DNA of 64,000 nt, from positions 310,001-374,000 of the forward strand of contig NZ_JACJUK010000004.1 of assembly GCF_014235875.1 (NCBI RefSeq), in the 5' to 3' direction. The translations under genes were made by a program, and so were the position numbers. Shown one piece after another: positions 35,916 to 46,190 of the stretch (the stretch's first letter is position 1; each line of letters starts with the position of its first letter). This DNA is from Croceivirga lutea (GTDB lineage: Bacteria; Bacteroidota; Bacteroidia; Flavobacteriales; Flavobacteriaceae). Under the pieces are notes generated by a model that worked only from the letters and a program-made list of their open reading frames with translations, was not told where the DNA came from and made no database searches.

Positions 35916-36850
35916 AATTGAAAAATTTAAGATTAAACATTTGATTCAAACTATTTTAAAAGTGATTTACTTATTATACCTAGAGCGTTTTCCTTTTTGT
36001 TGTTTTTTAATTTTTGTTCCGTTTCATTTTTGAGAATTTGGTATGATTTCATGATTTCCGGTATTTGATTTACTTCCCACAGAGCCGTCGCTGTCACCTT
36101 TTTTTGTTGCTTGCACTTTTACAATATTCAGGCTTGGTAAGACGTATAAATAAGTGGGGCAGGGGCCCCCTGGTTTATGCCGTTGTGCAAGAATGAATGT
36201 TGTTTTTTTGCCGTCAAAAAAAGGGGAATGGTGCCGGTTCGGGTAGTGGGTTAAATACCTTGAAGTAGTGTAATTTTAAATTCTGTTGAAGCGGAATAAA
36301 ACACTATATATCAAATTCAGTTCAAGCGGACTTAATTCACGGTTTTGACTTGCAATGAAGCGTTCCTTCCCAGAGCATCGGGAAAGGTTAGCGGAATGCA
36401 AAGTTAAAAGCGGGGATTGTGTTCAAGACATTTTCTAGAGAAGCTCTTTGCCCATAGTGCAGCTTTTAGCGAAATGAATTGGCAATGTGCTGAACGACTA
36501 GTGCAGTCTAGGATTTTGAGCTAAGTAATATAAATCTATACTATAGCTATATTTTTCAAAGCATAGCTTAAACTATAGCTACAGAGTACGCTGCTTATAG
36601 TCCAAAGCTTATGAGTTTTATTGTGAGGACGGGTTTAATTTCAGTTTTAAATTTGAGAGTATTAGAAATTTCACTCAATTTTGAGTGGTGGTATATTTAG
36701 AAGTTACGTATTAAATTTTAGGTAGGATGTTTATAGTTAATGTCAAGTACCTATCTGAAGAAAGGCTTTCCCCTAGTGTAGCCGTCCCTAAAAATAGGAA
36801 ATACTTCCGGTCCTTTTTAAAATAAACTAATTATTACTTAGTAAAGCATT
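35916..36850. other. Gene-poor interval after the ssb relic
   Basis: No confident gene in 935 bases. On the minus strand a 48-codon frame (GTG at 36097 to the stop at 35951, Lys-rich, upstream of ssb) is possible but unconvincing, and an overlapping frame there is equally open. Seen: a GC-rich patch AGGGGCCCCCT near 36171, two copies of CTATAGCTA (36541 and 36571), and a small CACTCA/TGAGTG hairpin near 36672. It probably represents the decayed right part of the integrated element. No copy of the tRNA-Pro 3' end was found here. Confidence 0.6.
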
Positions 36851-38362
36851 TCATTTTATTGTAAAAATCACTCTTTTGTAGCGTGTTAAAGAGGGGAAAC
36901 CCGTATCACTACCTTCAACTATAATGTGATATTCCTCACCTGCTTTGGCGGTTTCGGGTAGTTGTACGGTGGCCAACCCTTTTTCGTCATCATAGGTAAC
37001 ATCAGCGGTGCCATCACCGGCTTCTGCATAGGGCCAGACAGCGAACCAAACTTTATGACCGTCGGGGTCACTGTATGTTGGGTTCAACGTTATTTTTTCT
37101 CCTGCTTTGGCCTTTATAGAAGTTCCTTCAAAGACTTTTATTTCCGGGGCATGATTGGCATCCGCAAACGATTTTACTGCCCAATCTGCCCGGGCGGCGA
37201 AATCCAATTGCATAGCTTTAATCCAACGGGTCTGTGGATAGCTGGTATCCATCTTACCTGTTTCAGGATTCAAGTCAGAAGCAGCTTCACCATCTTCATA
37301 GCGGTACGAGTTATCTACAGATTGCTCAAAACGGCCGCTCCATCCCCCTCTAGAAGGGTCTTCGTAATTGGCCAGACCTACATCGACCAAGTGCAGAAAG
37401 GCAGGTGAATCTCCTTCGGAAATAAAATCATATTTTGAAAAACTACCGCGTTCGGTTTGAGTTATCTTTGAGATATCTCCCTCAAAATGGTTAGGGTCGC
37501 CTTCCTGTTTTTGTCCATCTCCATAAGAATAATATTTTTCAAAAAGTGGCCCGTGGTTGTTGATAATATTTGGTCCCATAAAAGTGCCTTCCAAATACGG
37601 TTGTTGACTTTTCGGTACGACCATTTTCCAAGGATAGGCAAAACACCAAAATTGGTTGGCGTTATAAAATACACGAATCTTGGGCCAGTTGGGACCAATA
37701 TATTTTTGATAAGTGGCATCTTGATCCATAATGGTATAGATTATCGCCTTTTTGGAAACCTTATCTTTTATGGTCTCCCAATCCTTACTTTTTGAGTAAT
37801 CCTCTTCAATTGATTTTAAGGCTCGGGCAATGGTATTGGTGCCGCCCCAGGCTTGCAAAAAGATTTCACGCTCGTCATCATCCAATAATTTTTCTGCAAT
37901 CAATTTCGATCCCTCGGTACGTTTTTCCATCTCGCCTTCAAAATCGATGTTTCCAACTCGGACTAAACTCAGCAGATTTTCAGGGCTCGGATAATCTTTA
38001 TCATGCAGCAACAAATTCGGATGGACCTTGGCATATTCCGCCAAAAGTTTCTCGATCCATTGAGTGCCCGGCCATCGTAAATCCGTTAAATTTTCGCCAT
38101 AGATATTGCGGGTCATTTCCATTTCAGAGGTAAAAGGTGTTCCCTTTCCATCTCCTTTCCAATGCCACATCGAGCTCGAATATACCAAGCCTTGGGTTTC
38201 GAACTCGTTGGTATACAAAAGGAATCTAATAAAAGTGTCCACATCATCGATTTCACCATCGGTGGTGACAATGGTTCTCAGTTTTTCAGAAACCGTTTGG
38301 GCATAGGTCGTTGACGAAAACCCGACATTTATCAGTAAAAGATAAAAACCTATTTTTTTCAT
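36851..38362 (-). CDS. DUF1593 nucleoside hydrolase-like exported protein
   Basis: The 503-residue protein starts with a signal peptide (MKKIGFYLLLINVGF, cleavage after TYAQ). I chose the Met at 38362 because the frame upstream of it has no signal character. The N-terminal domain has the nucleoside-hydrolase-like TDGEIDDVDTFIRFLLY (Asp cluster for a metal) and LQAWGGTNTIARAL, as in DUF1593/Sde182-type proteins. The C-terminal 90 residues form an Ig-like domain (NPTYSDPDGHKVWF). Members are found in polysaccharide loci of Bacteroidota; their substrate is not settled. The carboxylesterase lies upstream on the same strand with a 22-base gap, so the two are likely cotranscribed. Confidence 0.88.
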   Translation of the reverse strand: MKKIGFYLLLINVGFSSTTYAQTVSEKLRTIVTTDGEIDDVDTFIRFLLYTNEFETQGLVYSSSMWHWKGDGKGTPFTSEMEMTRNIYGENLTDLRWPGTQWIEKLLAEYAKVHPNLLLHDKDYPSPENLLSLVRVGNIDFEGEMEKRTEGSKLIAEKLLDDDEREIFLQAWGGTNTIARALKSIEEDYSKSKDWETIKDKVSKKAIIYTIMDQDATYQKYIGPNWPKIRVFYNANQFWCFAYPWKMVVPKSQQPYLEGTFMGPNIINNHGPLFEKYYSYGDGQKQEGDPNHFEGDISKITQTERGSFSKYDFISEGDSPAFLHLVDVGLANYEDPSRGGWSGRFEQSVDNSYRYEDGEAASDLNPETGKMDTSYPQTRWIKAMQLDFAARADWAVKSFADANHAPEIKVFEGTSIKAKAGEKITLNPTYSDPDGHKVWFAVWPYAEAGDGTADVTYDDEKGLATVQLPETAKAGEEYHIIVEGSDTGFPSLTRYKRVIFTIK

Positions 38363-38384
38363 TTCAAACGGAATTTTTAGGAAA

Positions 38385-40013
38385 TCAATTTTTATATACC
38401 TCGTCCAAAAACAGGTAACGGGCATCGTTTTCTGCATTTTTTGAGCCACTTTCGGTATCGATGACCATCACAGGCGGAGTAGCATCATTGGCTTTGGCAT
38501 TTGGCCAATCGGGTAGATTTTCCCCGTTTGGATTGCCAGTCTTCACAAAATTGGCGAAAAAGTTCAACATGGTTTCGGAGGCTTTGAAATCATCCGTTGT
38601 CCAAGCATAATCGTCCACTAAATTCAAGTTGCCCATGACGTACTCGATTTCGGCGGCATGCGGTGCACCGATGGGTTCGGGCATTTGGGGAGCATCCGAA
38701 TCTTTTTCGACCGTACCTCCGGCCAGTCCCGAGGCCAAGTTTTTATCTCGTAAGGGCGGGCGAAGTTTGCTGTACAAATAACGGTACACGGGTTGGTCGC
38801 TATTCTTCCGATGCAGGTCGAACCACTTCCAGGTACTATACACGATAAATCGGTCGGATGCCAGATCGGTCGCCGAACGTTCTATTTCCTTTTCGGAACC
38901 GCTTGGGTATAATTTTAATACTTCGGCATTTTTTTCTGGATAGGTCTCCTTGACCTTGACCACATAATTTTCTTTGGAATAAAGCCCTTGGGTAAACGCC
39001 ATTCCGGGAATTTCGGCGGAATTCCATCCCAATATTAAAGGTACCTGTGCTTGCTCTTTGGCTTCAAAAATTTCAGGTAGCGATTTTGGTAAAAAATAAC
39101 CTTCGATGACCATTGGGAAACCAAAGCGTTGAGATGCGTTATATATTTCGTAGATATCGCGAGTAGGTAACTTTCTGAATTCCGTAATACTCGAATATCC
39201 GGCATTTTTCAGAAATTCCTGGCCTTGGTTTTCCGCTTCCGCCAGCGGCACCGGTGCCATGGTAGGGTGTATCGCGGCACCACTTTCGCCAATGGCTCCC
39301 GCAATCAAATCTTTGCTCAACGGAGAGGCCATATGCACACTTACACCTATAGATCCGGCAGATTCCCCCGCTATTGTCACCCTTTTAGGGTCTCCTCCAA
39401 AAGCGTCAATATTCTTTTGCACCCATTGCAAGGCCATGTGCTGATCCATTTGACCATAGTTGCCCGAAGCCTTATAGGGCGATTCTGCACTTAGGTCCGG
39501 ATGGGCCAAATTGCCAAAAACGTTCAATCTATAATTGGTCGTAACGACCACTATGCCTTTTTTGGCCATGCTTTCGCCATCATAGCGATTTTCCGAAGCA
39601 TCACCTGCTACATTTCCGCCGCCATAGAAATAGACCATTACCGGTAAATCTTTCATATTCCTTGTGGTGGGTGTCCAAATATTCAGATATAAACAATCTT
39701 CGCTCACACCATCGGAGCGTGATTTCATATTGCCAAAGACCATTGTCTGCATGGGACGAGGACCAAATGTTTTTGTTTCTCTTACGCCCTCCCAATTATC
39801 CATAGGCTGGGGAGCTTTCCATCGCAATTCTCCAACCGGCGGTTTGGCAAAAGGAACCCCGAAATAAGTTTGGATACCTGTGTGCGTATTGTAGCTACCT
39901 TCGATGATGCCGTTTTTAATTTTTGTTTGGACGTCAAAGGAATTTTTGGTCTGGGAAAATATTTTACTGTTCGACATTATTAGGAGTACACTAAGGATAA
40001 GAATATTTTTCAT
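38385..40013 (-). CDS. Exported carboxylesterase (type B family)
   Basis: A 542-residue alpha/beta hydrolase with a signal peptide (cleavage near IFSQ). Motifs: YFGVPFAKPPVGELRW near the N-terminus, SEDCLYLNIWTP, the oxyanion hole YFYGGGN, the nucleophile elbow GESAGS with catalytic Ser, and GAPHAAEIEYV with the catalytic His. It would hydrolyse carboxylic esters in the periplasm; in plant or algal biomass loci such enzymes often remove acetyl or aromatic ester groups. It precedes the DUF1593 gene on the minus strand. A paralogue lies at 49569-51188. Confidence 0.92.
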   Translation of the reverse strand: MKNILILSVLLIMSNSKIFSQTKNSFDVQTKIKNGIIEGSYNTHTGIQTYFGVPFAKPPVGELRWKAPQPMDNWEGVRETKTFGPRPMQTMVFGNMKSRSDGVSEDCLYLNIWTPTTRNMKDLPVMVYFYGGGNVAGDASENRYDGESMAKKGIVVVTTNYRLNVFGNLAHPDLSAESPYKASGNYGQMDQHMALQWVQKNIDAFGGDPKRVTIAGESAGSIGVSVHMASPLSKDLIAGAIGESGAAIHPTMAPVPLAEAENQGQEFLKNAGYSSITEFRKLPTRDIYEIYNASQRFGFPMVIEGYFLPKSLPEIFEAKEQAQVPLILGWNSAEIPGMAFTQGLYSKENYVVKVKETYPEKNAEVLKLYPSGSEKEIERSATDLASDRFIVYSTWKWFDLHRKNSDQPVYRYLYSKLRPPLRDKNLASGLAGGTVEKDSDAPQMPEPIGAPHAAEIEYVMGNLNLVDDYAWTTDDFKASETMLNFFANFVKTGNPNGENLPDWPNAKANDATPPVMVIDTESGSKNAENDARYLFLDEVYKN

Positions 40014-40144
40014 GTCAAAATCATTTATTGTCTCAGTTTGTTACAATAATACTTTGTTTTTCCGGATATTTTCGACTTCTTTTGAAAATAATATCATTTT
40101 TGGTACAAAAAAAGAAAAAGCAATTACCTTCAATTGAGGAGTTT

Positions 40145-40792
40145 ATGCCCTACTTGGCTTATGATTTCGTCATTTTGGACTTTAATGGCAAACAGCTTCA
40201 AATTATTATTTTGGAGTACCACAATACAGGATTTTTCGCCCTTCCGGGAGGATTCGTAAAACACGATGAGCATGTTGTCAGTGCCATTAAAAAGGCTGTG
40301 AGGGAACGAGCGGGTCTTGATACTATTTATCTAGAACAGTTTCACACTTTTGGTAGTGCATCGCGCTCTGCCCTCGGATGTCATGAGGACCATTTTAGAG
40401 GTCAATGGGATAACCATTGGATGTTGGATCGGTTCATTTCCATCGTCTACTACGCTTTGATAAATTTTAATCATGTATCACCCAAGCCCGACGAACTTTC
40501 GGATTCCATTGATTGGTATGTTGTGGTTTAGTTACCTCCATTGATGATAGGCCATCAAGAAATAGCCGAAAATGCCTTGGAGACTTTAAAAGATAATCCT
40601 GATAGGAAGTTGGTCGGCATGAACCTTCTGCCCGAAAAGTTAACTATGAAAGAACTCCAAAAAGTCTATGAGGTAATATTTAGTGAAAATTACGCCGGAC
40701 TATCTTTCAAAAAAAATGTAGAGCATGGATATTTTATTGTGACCCGAGAAGTTGTTCGTGGGTGGGGCACACAACGCACCTTATTTATGTAG
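40145..40792 (+). pseudogene. NUDIX-type (NrtR/AraR-like) transcriptional regulator, interrupted
   Basis: A continuous frame broken by one TAG at 40529-40531. Before the stop: YDFVILDFNGKQLQIIIL, FALPGGFVKHDEHV and VRERAGLD (a Nudix box lacking the full catalytic Glu set, as in NrtR-type regulators), QFHTFG, and RFISIVYYALI. After it, in the same frame: LPPLMIGHQEIAENALETL, LLPEKLTMKELQKVYEVI. The order matches sugar-catabolism NUDIX regulators of Bacteroidota (AraR-like). The winged-helix end is also short (stop at 40792 after WGTQRTLFM), so the DNA-binding domain is degraded. It is the upstream neighbour of the carboxylesterase/DUF1593 pair, which it may once have controlled. Confidence 0.85.
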
Positions 40793-40911
40793 TTTTAAGG
40801 CTTGTAATCTTTTATAAAAACTAAAATTAAGACCTTTTTAAAATCTGTTATAAAAGTAATGTTGTAGTCTATTTTTTTGAAAAACAAACTGATTTATTCA
40901 CAACTTCGGTT

Positions 40912-41823
40912 CTAGTTCAAACTCCGAAATTCACTAGGCGAATGTCCTACCCTTTGTTTAAAGAGCCTTGTGAAATGTTGTGGATATTTAAACCCTAATT
41001 CATATGCTATCTCACTTAAAGATTTTGATGGATCAAATACGCGTTCCTTAGCAACTTCTATCAGCTTGTTCTGGATGTACTCTTGGGCAGATTTTCCCGT
41101 TTCCTTTTTCACCAAATCTCCAAAATAGTTGGGCGAAAGGTGCATTTTTTCTGCAAAGTAACCCACAGTTGGAGTGCCATTCTTTTGCGGTTTATCGGAT
41201 GAAAAGTACTGGCTCAACAAAACATCGAATCTCTCCAAAGAACTTATATTTTCTACCTCTCGTGTAATGAATTGTCTATCATAAAAACCAGTGCAATAAT
41301 CCAAAAAGAGTTCAATGTTGGCTACGATCAACTTTTTACTGTGCTTGTCCAAGTTTTGTTCCAACTCAAACTGTATTTTTTCGATCAAACTTAGAATCAC
41401 TTTTCGTTCTTTATTGGAAAGATGGAGTGCTTCGTTGCTTGAATAGGAGAAAAAACTATAGCTATGTAATTTTTTTCCCAATTCCGTACCTATCAATAAA
41501 TCAGGGTGGAATAGTATTGCATACCCCTTGGGCACATAATCAGGGTCAAAACCGCTTAATTCAATGGTTTGACCGGGAGCCATAAAGACAAGGGTTCCCT
41601 CATCATAATCGTATGGCTTCCCTCCGTAATACATTTTGCATCCCTTGGCATCCTTCAAGAAAACAGCATAGCAATTATAATGAAAGGCATCATAATCTTT
41701 GTTTTCGTAGCCTTCTTTGTTTACGTTCTCAAAATCAACAATACCCACCAAAGGGTGCAACACCTCTTGTTTTCTCAAATTAAGATAATCTCCAACGGTA
41801 TTTATGTGCAATACATTTTTCAT
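40912..41823 (-). CDS. AraC family transcriptional regulator
   Basis: A 303-residue regulator. The N-terminal cupin-like sensor (about 20-150; MYYGGKPYDYDEGTLVFMAPGQ) is followed by the double helix-turn-helix (about 195-300; HLSPNYFGDLVKKETGKSAQEYIQ and LSEIAYELGFKYPQHFTRLFKQRVGHSPSEFR). No membrane segment is seen. It diverges from the exported-enzyme cluster and has the direct-repeat operator at 41889-41926 in its upstream region, so it is the likely activator of that cluster. A relic of a close paralogue lies at 47762-47932 beside the second operator. Confidence 0.94.
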   Translation of the reverse strand: MKNVLHINTVGDYLNLRKQEVLHPLVGIVDFENVNKEGYENKDYDAFHYNCYAVFLKDAKGCKMYYGGKPYDYDEGTLVFMAPGQTIELSGFDPDYVPKGYAILFHPDLLIGTELGKKLHSYSFFSYSSNEALHLSNKERKVILSLIEKIQFELEQNLDKHSKKLIVANIELFLDYCTGFYDRQFITREVENISSLERFDVLLSQYFSSDKPQKNGTPTVGYFAEKMHLSPNYFGDLVKKETGKSAQEYIQNKLIEVAKERVFDPSKSLSEIAYELGFKYPQHFTRLFKQRVGHSPSEFRSLN

Positions 41824-41888
41824 TGACTTCTAACTTTTAGTTAAAGATAGGCCATTGATTACCAGTTATTCAAGCGGTTGGCGTAAAA

Positions 41889-41955
41889 TCTGTAATAGTG
41901 GTAGGTATAACCGTAATTTGGGTAAGTTCAAGCATGTGGACAACCTATACTTTTG
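41889..41955 (+). promoter_or_regulatory. Direct-repeat operator and -7 box, site I
   Basis: Two half-sites, GTAATAGTGGTAGG (from 41892) and GTAATTTGGGTAAG (from 41913), are spaced exactly 21 bp. The -7 box TACTTTTG (41948-41955) starts 35 bp after the second half-site. Site II (48115-48178) has the same three parts with identical spacing. 21-bp direct repeats next to the -33 region fit AraC-type class II activation. Confidence 0.75.
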
Positions 41956-41997
41956 AAAAAAATTCTTTACCAATACCTTGAGCCACTTGAACAACAA

Positions 41998-42801
41998 ATG
42001 AACTTTATGAAAAAACAGTTTCACCATTTACAAATGATTACTCTTTATGTGTTTCGTATGTTACCTGTGTTGGTATGGGGGCAATTGGAATATAAACCGT
42101 TTCTTGACAATTTTAGAGGTACGGCAAGTGTTACCCATAATGGTATTTCATTGGTACCCTCCTTCTCTTTGGGCGAACCCGCGGCCATTTTTGATGTAAA
42201 AATGACCAAGGGAAAATTCAGTTTTGAACCCGATATGCGATTTGCATTGGAAGGTAAACCATGGTCCTTTTTATTTTGGTTTCGATACAAGGCAATTCAA
42301 AAAAAACGTTTTACGTTGCGGATCGGGGCGCATCCTGCATTGAATTTTAGAACGGTCAATGTCATTCGTAATGGGGCCAACGAGGAATTGATAGAATCTC
42401 GACGCTTTTTGGCATCCGAAATTGTACCCAATTATAAAATTTCTGATAAAGTAAGTGTAGGAATGTACTACCTTACAGCAAGAGGCTTTGATGAAGGACT
42501 TAGAAGTTCAGATTTTTTAACAGTTAACGCATCTTTCACAAATTTGTCCATATCAGAAAAGTTATATTTCAATGTATCTCCCCAGGCCTATTACTTGCGT
42601 CTTGACGACAAAACGGGGTATTACGTTGTTGCTTTCATAACATTGGCAAAAAAGGATTTTCCACTTTCAATTTCATCGATTTTGAACAAAGCTATAGACA
42701 CGCAAATAGTTCCAGAGGATGATTTTATTTGGAACATATCCTTGAACTATAGTTTTGGCGGAAATAAAAAAGTCCCTAAAAAGAGCGTCCAGAAAATTTA
42801 G
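41998..42801 (+). CDS. Outer-membrane beta-barrel-like hypothetical protein
   Basis: The frame is open from TTG 41953, but that codon lies inside the predicted -7 box, so I place the start at ATG 41998 (42007 is possible). About 267 residues: a signal peptide (hydrophobic ITLYVFRMLPVLVWG, cleavage before QLEYKP), then alternating hydrophobic/polar strands with aromatic ends (FSFEPDMRFALEGKPWSFLF, KVSVGMYYLTARGF) and a final strand FIWNISLNYSFGG. This suggests a 10-12-strand outer-membrane barrel, perhaps a channel for the cluster's substrate. I do not recognise a family. Confidence 0.65.
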   Translation: MNFMKKQFHHLQMITLYVFRMLPVLVWGQLEYKPFLDNFRGTASVTHNGISLVPSFSLGEPAAIFDVKMTKGKFSFEPDMRFALEGKPWSFLFWFRYKAIQKKRFTLRIGAHPALNFRTVNVIRNGANEELIESRRFLASEIVPNYKISDKVSVGMYYLTARGFDEGLRSSDFLTVNASFTNLSISEKLYFNVSPQAYYLRLDDKTGYYVVAFITLAKKDFPLSISSILNKAIDTQIVPEDDFIWNISLNYSFGGNKKVPKKSVQKI

Positions 42802-42841
42802 TGCCAATATATTTCATTCACTGTCCTGTAAAAAAATATAA

Positions 42842-43828
<987 letters not shown>

Positions 43829-43862
43829 TAAGTAGCGAAAAATTAAAAATAATAGCAAAAGG

Positions 43863-44600
43863 ATGAAACAGCTTATAACAATTGGTATTGCCATAGTGAT
43901 TACTGCGTTTCTTGGCGTCACAAATCAAGTGAATGCCCAATCCAAGGATAATACAACCGTGAATTTGGATGCGAAGCAACAATCCATAATTGCCATTGCC
44001 TCACTCACCGCAAAAGGCAACCTGCAAACTTTGGAATCCGCTTTAACGGAAGGTCTGGATGCAGGATTGACCGTAAGAGAAATCAAGGAAGTTATGGTGC
44101 ATCTATATGCCTATTGTGGATTTCCAAGGAGCTTACGTGGTTTACGGACATTTATCAAAGTTTTGGACGAACGTAAGGCCGAAGGAGTTGACGATCAGCT
44201 AGGAGCGGAAGCTACTCCAATAGAAGATAACCGTACAAAATATGAACGGGGAAAAATTAATTTGGAAACCTTGGTACAGGCCAAGTTGGACGGTCCTCCA
44301 GCGGATTATGCCCAATTCGCCCCTATCATCGAAGTTTTTTTGAAGGAGCATCTATTTGCGGATATTTTTGATCGGGACATTTTGGATTATCAGCAAAGGG
44401 AACTGGTCACGGTTTCCGTTTTGGCAACGATCGGCGATGTGGAACCCATGTTGCGTTCGCACATGAACATCTGTTTAATACAGGGTATCACGCCAACTCA
44501 ATTACAGGAATTACTCGATGTAGTGGGGAAAAATATAGATCATGAAAAAATCGATTCGGCCAAAAAAGTATTGAACGAATTATTGGAATCTAAAAAGTAG
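43863..44600 (+). CDS. Exported carboxymuconolactone decarboxylase-like protein
   Basis: A 245-residue protein with a Sec signal peptide (cleavage near NAQS, residue 29) and two CMD-type helical repeats: about 45-115 (TVREIKEVMVHLYAYCGFP) and 150-240 (QRELVTVSVLATIGDVEPM ... HMNICLIQG). The CxxC of peroxidase-type AhpD proteins is absent, favouring a decarboxylase/lactone-related fold. CMD proteins are normally cytoplasmic, so the export signal is notable. The next gene, a Cys-nucleophile hydrolase, follows after 7 bases. Confidence 0.88.
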   Translation: MKQLITIGIAIVITAFLGVTNQVNAQSKDNTTVNLDAKQQSIIAIASLTAKGNLQTLESALTEGLDAGLTVREIKEVMVHLYAYCGFPRSLRGLRTFIKVLDERKAEGVDDQLGAEATPIEDNRTKYERGKINLETLVQAKLDGPPADYAQFAPIIEVFLKEHLFADIFDRDILDYQQRELVTVSVLATIGDVEPMLRSHMNICLIQGITPTQLQELLDVVGKNIDHEKIDSAKKVLNELLESKK

Positions 44601-44607
44601 TAAGGAA

Positions 44608-45666
44608 ATGAAATATATAGGATTATTCATTTTAATGAGTCTGTTATCAATACATCAGTCGATTAGGGCACAAAGCGAAAAAAACCCTTTTGGATTGGTA
44701 TATAAGGGAGCAATTACGGAGAATGTGGATAGAAAAGTCAACATACATCCTGTTACCTACAAACTGAACGGAATCGATATTGCGGCCAATGTTTATACAC
44801 CAGCCAATTATGACCGGAAAAATAAATATCCGGCAATAACAATTGCACATCCTAACGGAGGGATAAAGGAACAGACAGCAGGCCTATATGCACAGCATTT
44901 GGCAGAGGCCGGTTACATTACTATTACGGCAGATGCTGCTTATCAGGGTGCAAGTGGGGGCCAGCCGCACCATACGGACAAACCCCAATTTCGTACCGAA
45001 GATATCCGAGGAATGGCCGATTTTATTTCACAGTATCCTGGGGTCGATAGAGAACGTTTAGGTGCTTTGGGCATTTGTGGCGGCGGAGGCTATACGTTGA
45101 AAGCGGTCCAATCGGATAAACGGTTTAAAGCAGTGGCAACCCTGAGTATGTTCAATACAGGAATTGTACGAAAAAATGGGTTTTTGAGTTCGCAGATTTC
45201 GACCATTCAAAAAAGGCTAAAGCAAGCTTCAAAGGCAAGAGCACAGGAGGCTGGGGGCGGCGAAATCGTTTATTCCGGTGTAGACGGTATTACCGACGAA
45301 GAACTAGCAAAAGTTTCAACGCTTTTTTATCGTCAAGGCTATGAATATTATTTTAGGACCCACGCCCACCCCAATTCGACGTTTCTTTACACCACAAGCA
45401 GTTTAATGGATTTAATGGCTTGGAATGCTACCGACGATATTGAGCTCATAGACCAACCTTTATTAATGATTGCTGGCAGCAATGCCCAAACACTATATTT
45501 GACCTTGGATGCTTTTCCAAAGGCGACCAATGCGAAAAGCAAGGACTTGTTCCTTATCGAAGGTGCAACGCATATAGAAACCTATTGGAAGCCAGAATAT
45601 GTGAATCAAGCCGTAAATAAATTAGTGGACTTTTACCAAAACCATCTTTCAACTACAGACCTATGA
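44608..45666 (+). CDS. Exported alpha/beta hydrolase with Cys nucleophile (dienelactone-hydrolase-like)
   Basis: A 352-residue protein with a signal peptide (cleavage near IRAQ). The nucleophile elbow reads ALGICGGGGYTL, with Cys in place of the usual Ser, the arrangement of dienelactone hydrolases and YcjY-like proteins. The catalytic His is probably in EGATHIETYWKPEY. Members hydrolyse lactones or esters; here it lies directly after a carboxymuconolactone-decarboxylase-like gene, and the pairing recalls lactone steps in ring-cleavage pathways (an inference). Its stop overlaps the cupin start by 4 bases. Confidence 0.88.
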   Translation: MKYIGLFILMSLLSIHQSIRAQSEKNPFGLVYKGAITENVDRKVNIHPVTYKLNGIDIAANVYTPANYDRKNKYPAITIAHPNGGIKEQTAGLYAQHLAEAGYITITADAAYQGASGGQPHHTDKPQFRTEDIRGMADFISQYPGVDRERLGALGICGGGGYTLKAVQSDKRFKAVATLSMFNTGIVRKNGFLSSQISTIQKRLKQASKARAQEAGGGEIVYSGVDGITDEELAKVSTLFYRQGYEYYFRTHAHPNSTFLYTTSSLMDLMAWNATDDIELIDQPLLMIAGSNAQTLYLTLDAFPKATNAKSKDLFLIEGATHIETYWKPEYVNQAVNKLVDFYQNHLSTTDL

Positions 45667-46154
45667 ACAGAAAAAATCTTTTAGCGATTATATTGATGGG
45701 AACGTTTATATTTTCCTGCAAGCAGGCAGCCGAGAAAAATCAAACCGTCGATTTGAATTCCCAACAAGAATTGATTTTCCCTAAAGGGGAAAAGGTCACG
45801 AACAACAATTTCATTGGGGATGTATGGGTACATATGCAAGTGATGGCGGATAGTGTGAACCAAAATTCAGTGGGAACGGTAACCTTTGATCCCGGGGCTA
45901 GGTCCAACTGGCATTCACATCCCAACGGACAGATTATTATGTCTTTAGATGGCGAAGGCTATTATCAGGAAAAAGGTAGTGAGAAAAGAATACTACGAAA
46001 AGGCGATGTGGTCAAATGCCCTGCAAACACCCCGCATTGGCACGGTGCAAGCGCAGAAAAACCGTTCATACAAATCGCTATAACAAGTAGAGTTGACGGT
46101 CCAACGGAATGGCTACATCCTGTGACCGAAGAACAATATTTAAATGGAAATTAA
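45663..46154 (+). CDS. Cupin lipoprotein
   Basis: A 163-residue single-domain cupin with a lipoprotein signal ending FSC (Cys19). Metal-binding residues are visible: NWHSHPNGQ (His-x-His with a following Gln) and CPANTPHWHGA with the last His. Cupins of this shape occur as dioxygenases, isomerases or lyases, so the reaction is open. The N-terminal half of the cupin/NTF2 fusion at 48220 is a paralogue (compare KGDVVKCPANTPHWHGA with AGDVIKCLPNVEHWHGA). It overlaps the preceding hydrolase gene and is in the same transcript. Confidence 0.9.
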   Translation: MNRKNLLAIILMGTFIFSCKQAAEKNQTVDLNSQQELIFPKGEKVTNNNFIGDVWVHMQVMADSVNQNSVGTVTFDPGARSNWHSHPNGQIIMSLDGEGYYQEKGSEKRILRKGDVVKCPANTPHWHGASAEKPFIQIAITSRVDGPTEWLHPVTEEQYLNGN

Positions 46155-46190
46155 GAAGTACCTCTATACTTTCAAATTAATAAAATTTTA

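Noticed and set aside
35951-36097. 48-codon minus-strand frame upstream of ssb
   Set aside because: A second overlapping frame is just as open, there is no recognisable motif and the region is decayed; kept only as a note in the interval entry.
23533-40531. Stop codon recoding (selenocysteine, pyrrolysine or a changed code) to explain the in-frame stops
   Set aside because: The stops are TAA and TAG in genes that are also truncated or mobile; all housekeeping genes end normally with TAA, TGA or TAG, and no SECIS-like or tRNA feature was seen.
41953-41997. TTG start for the barrel-like protein
   Set aside because: It coincides with the -7 box of the operator-linked promoter, so it would be upstream of the transcription start.
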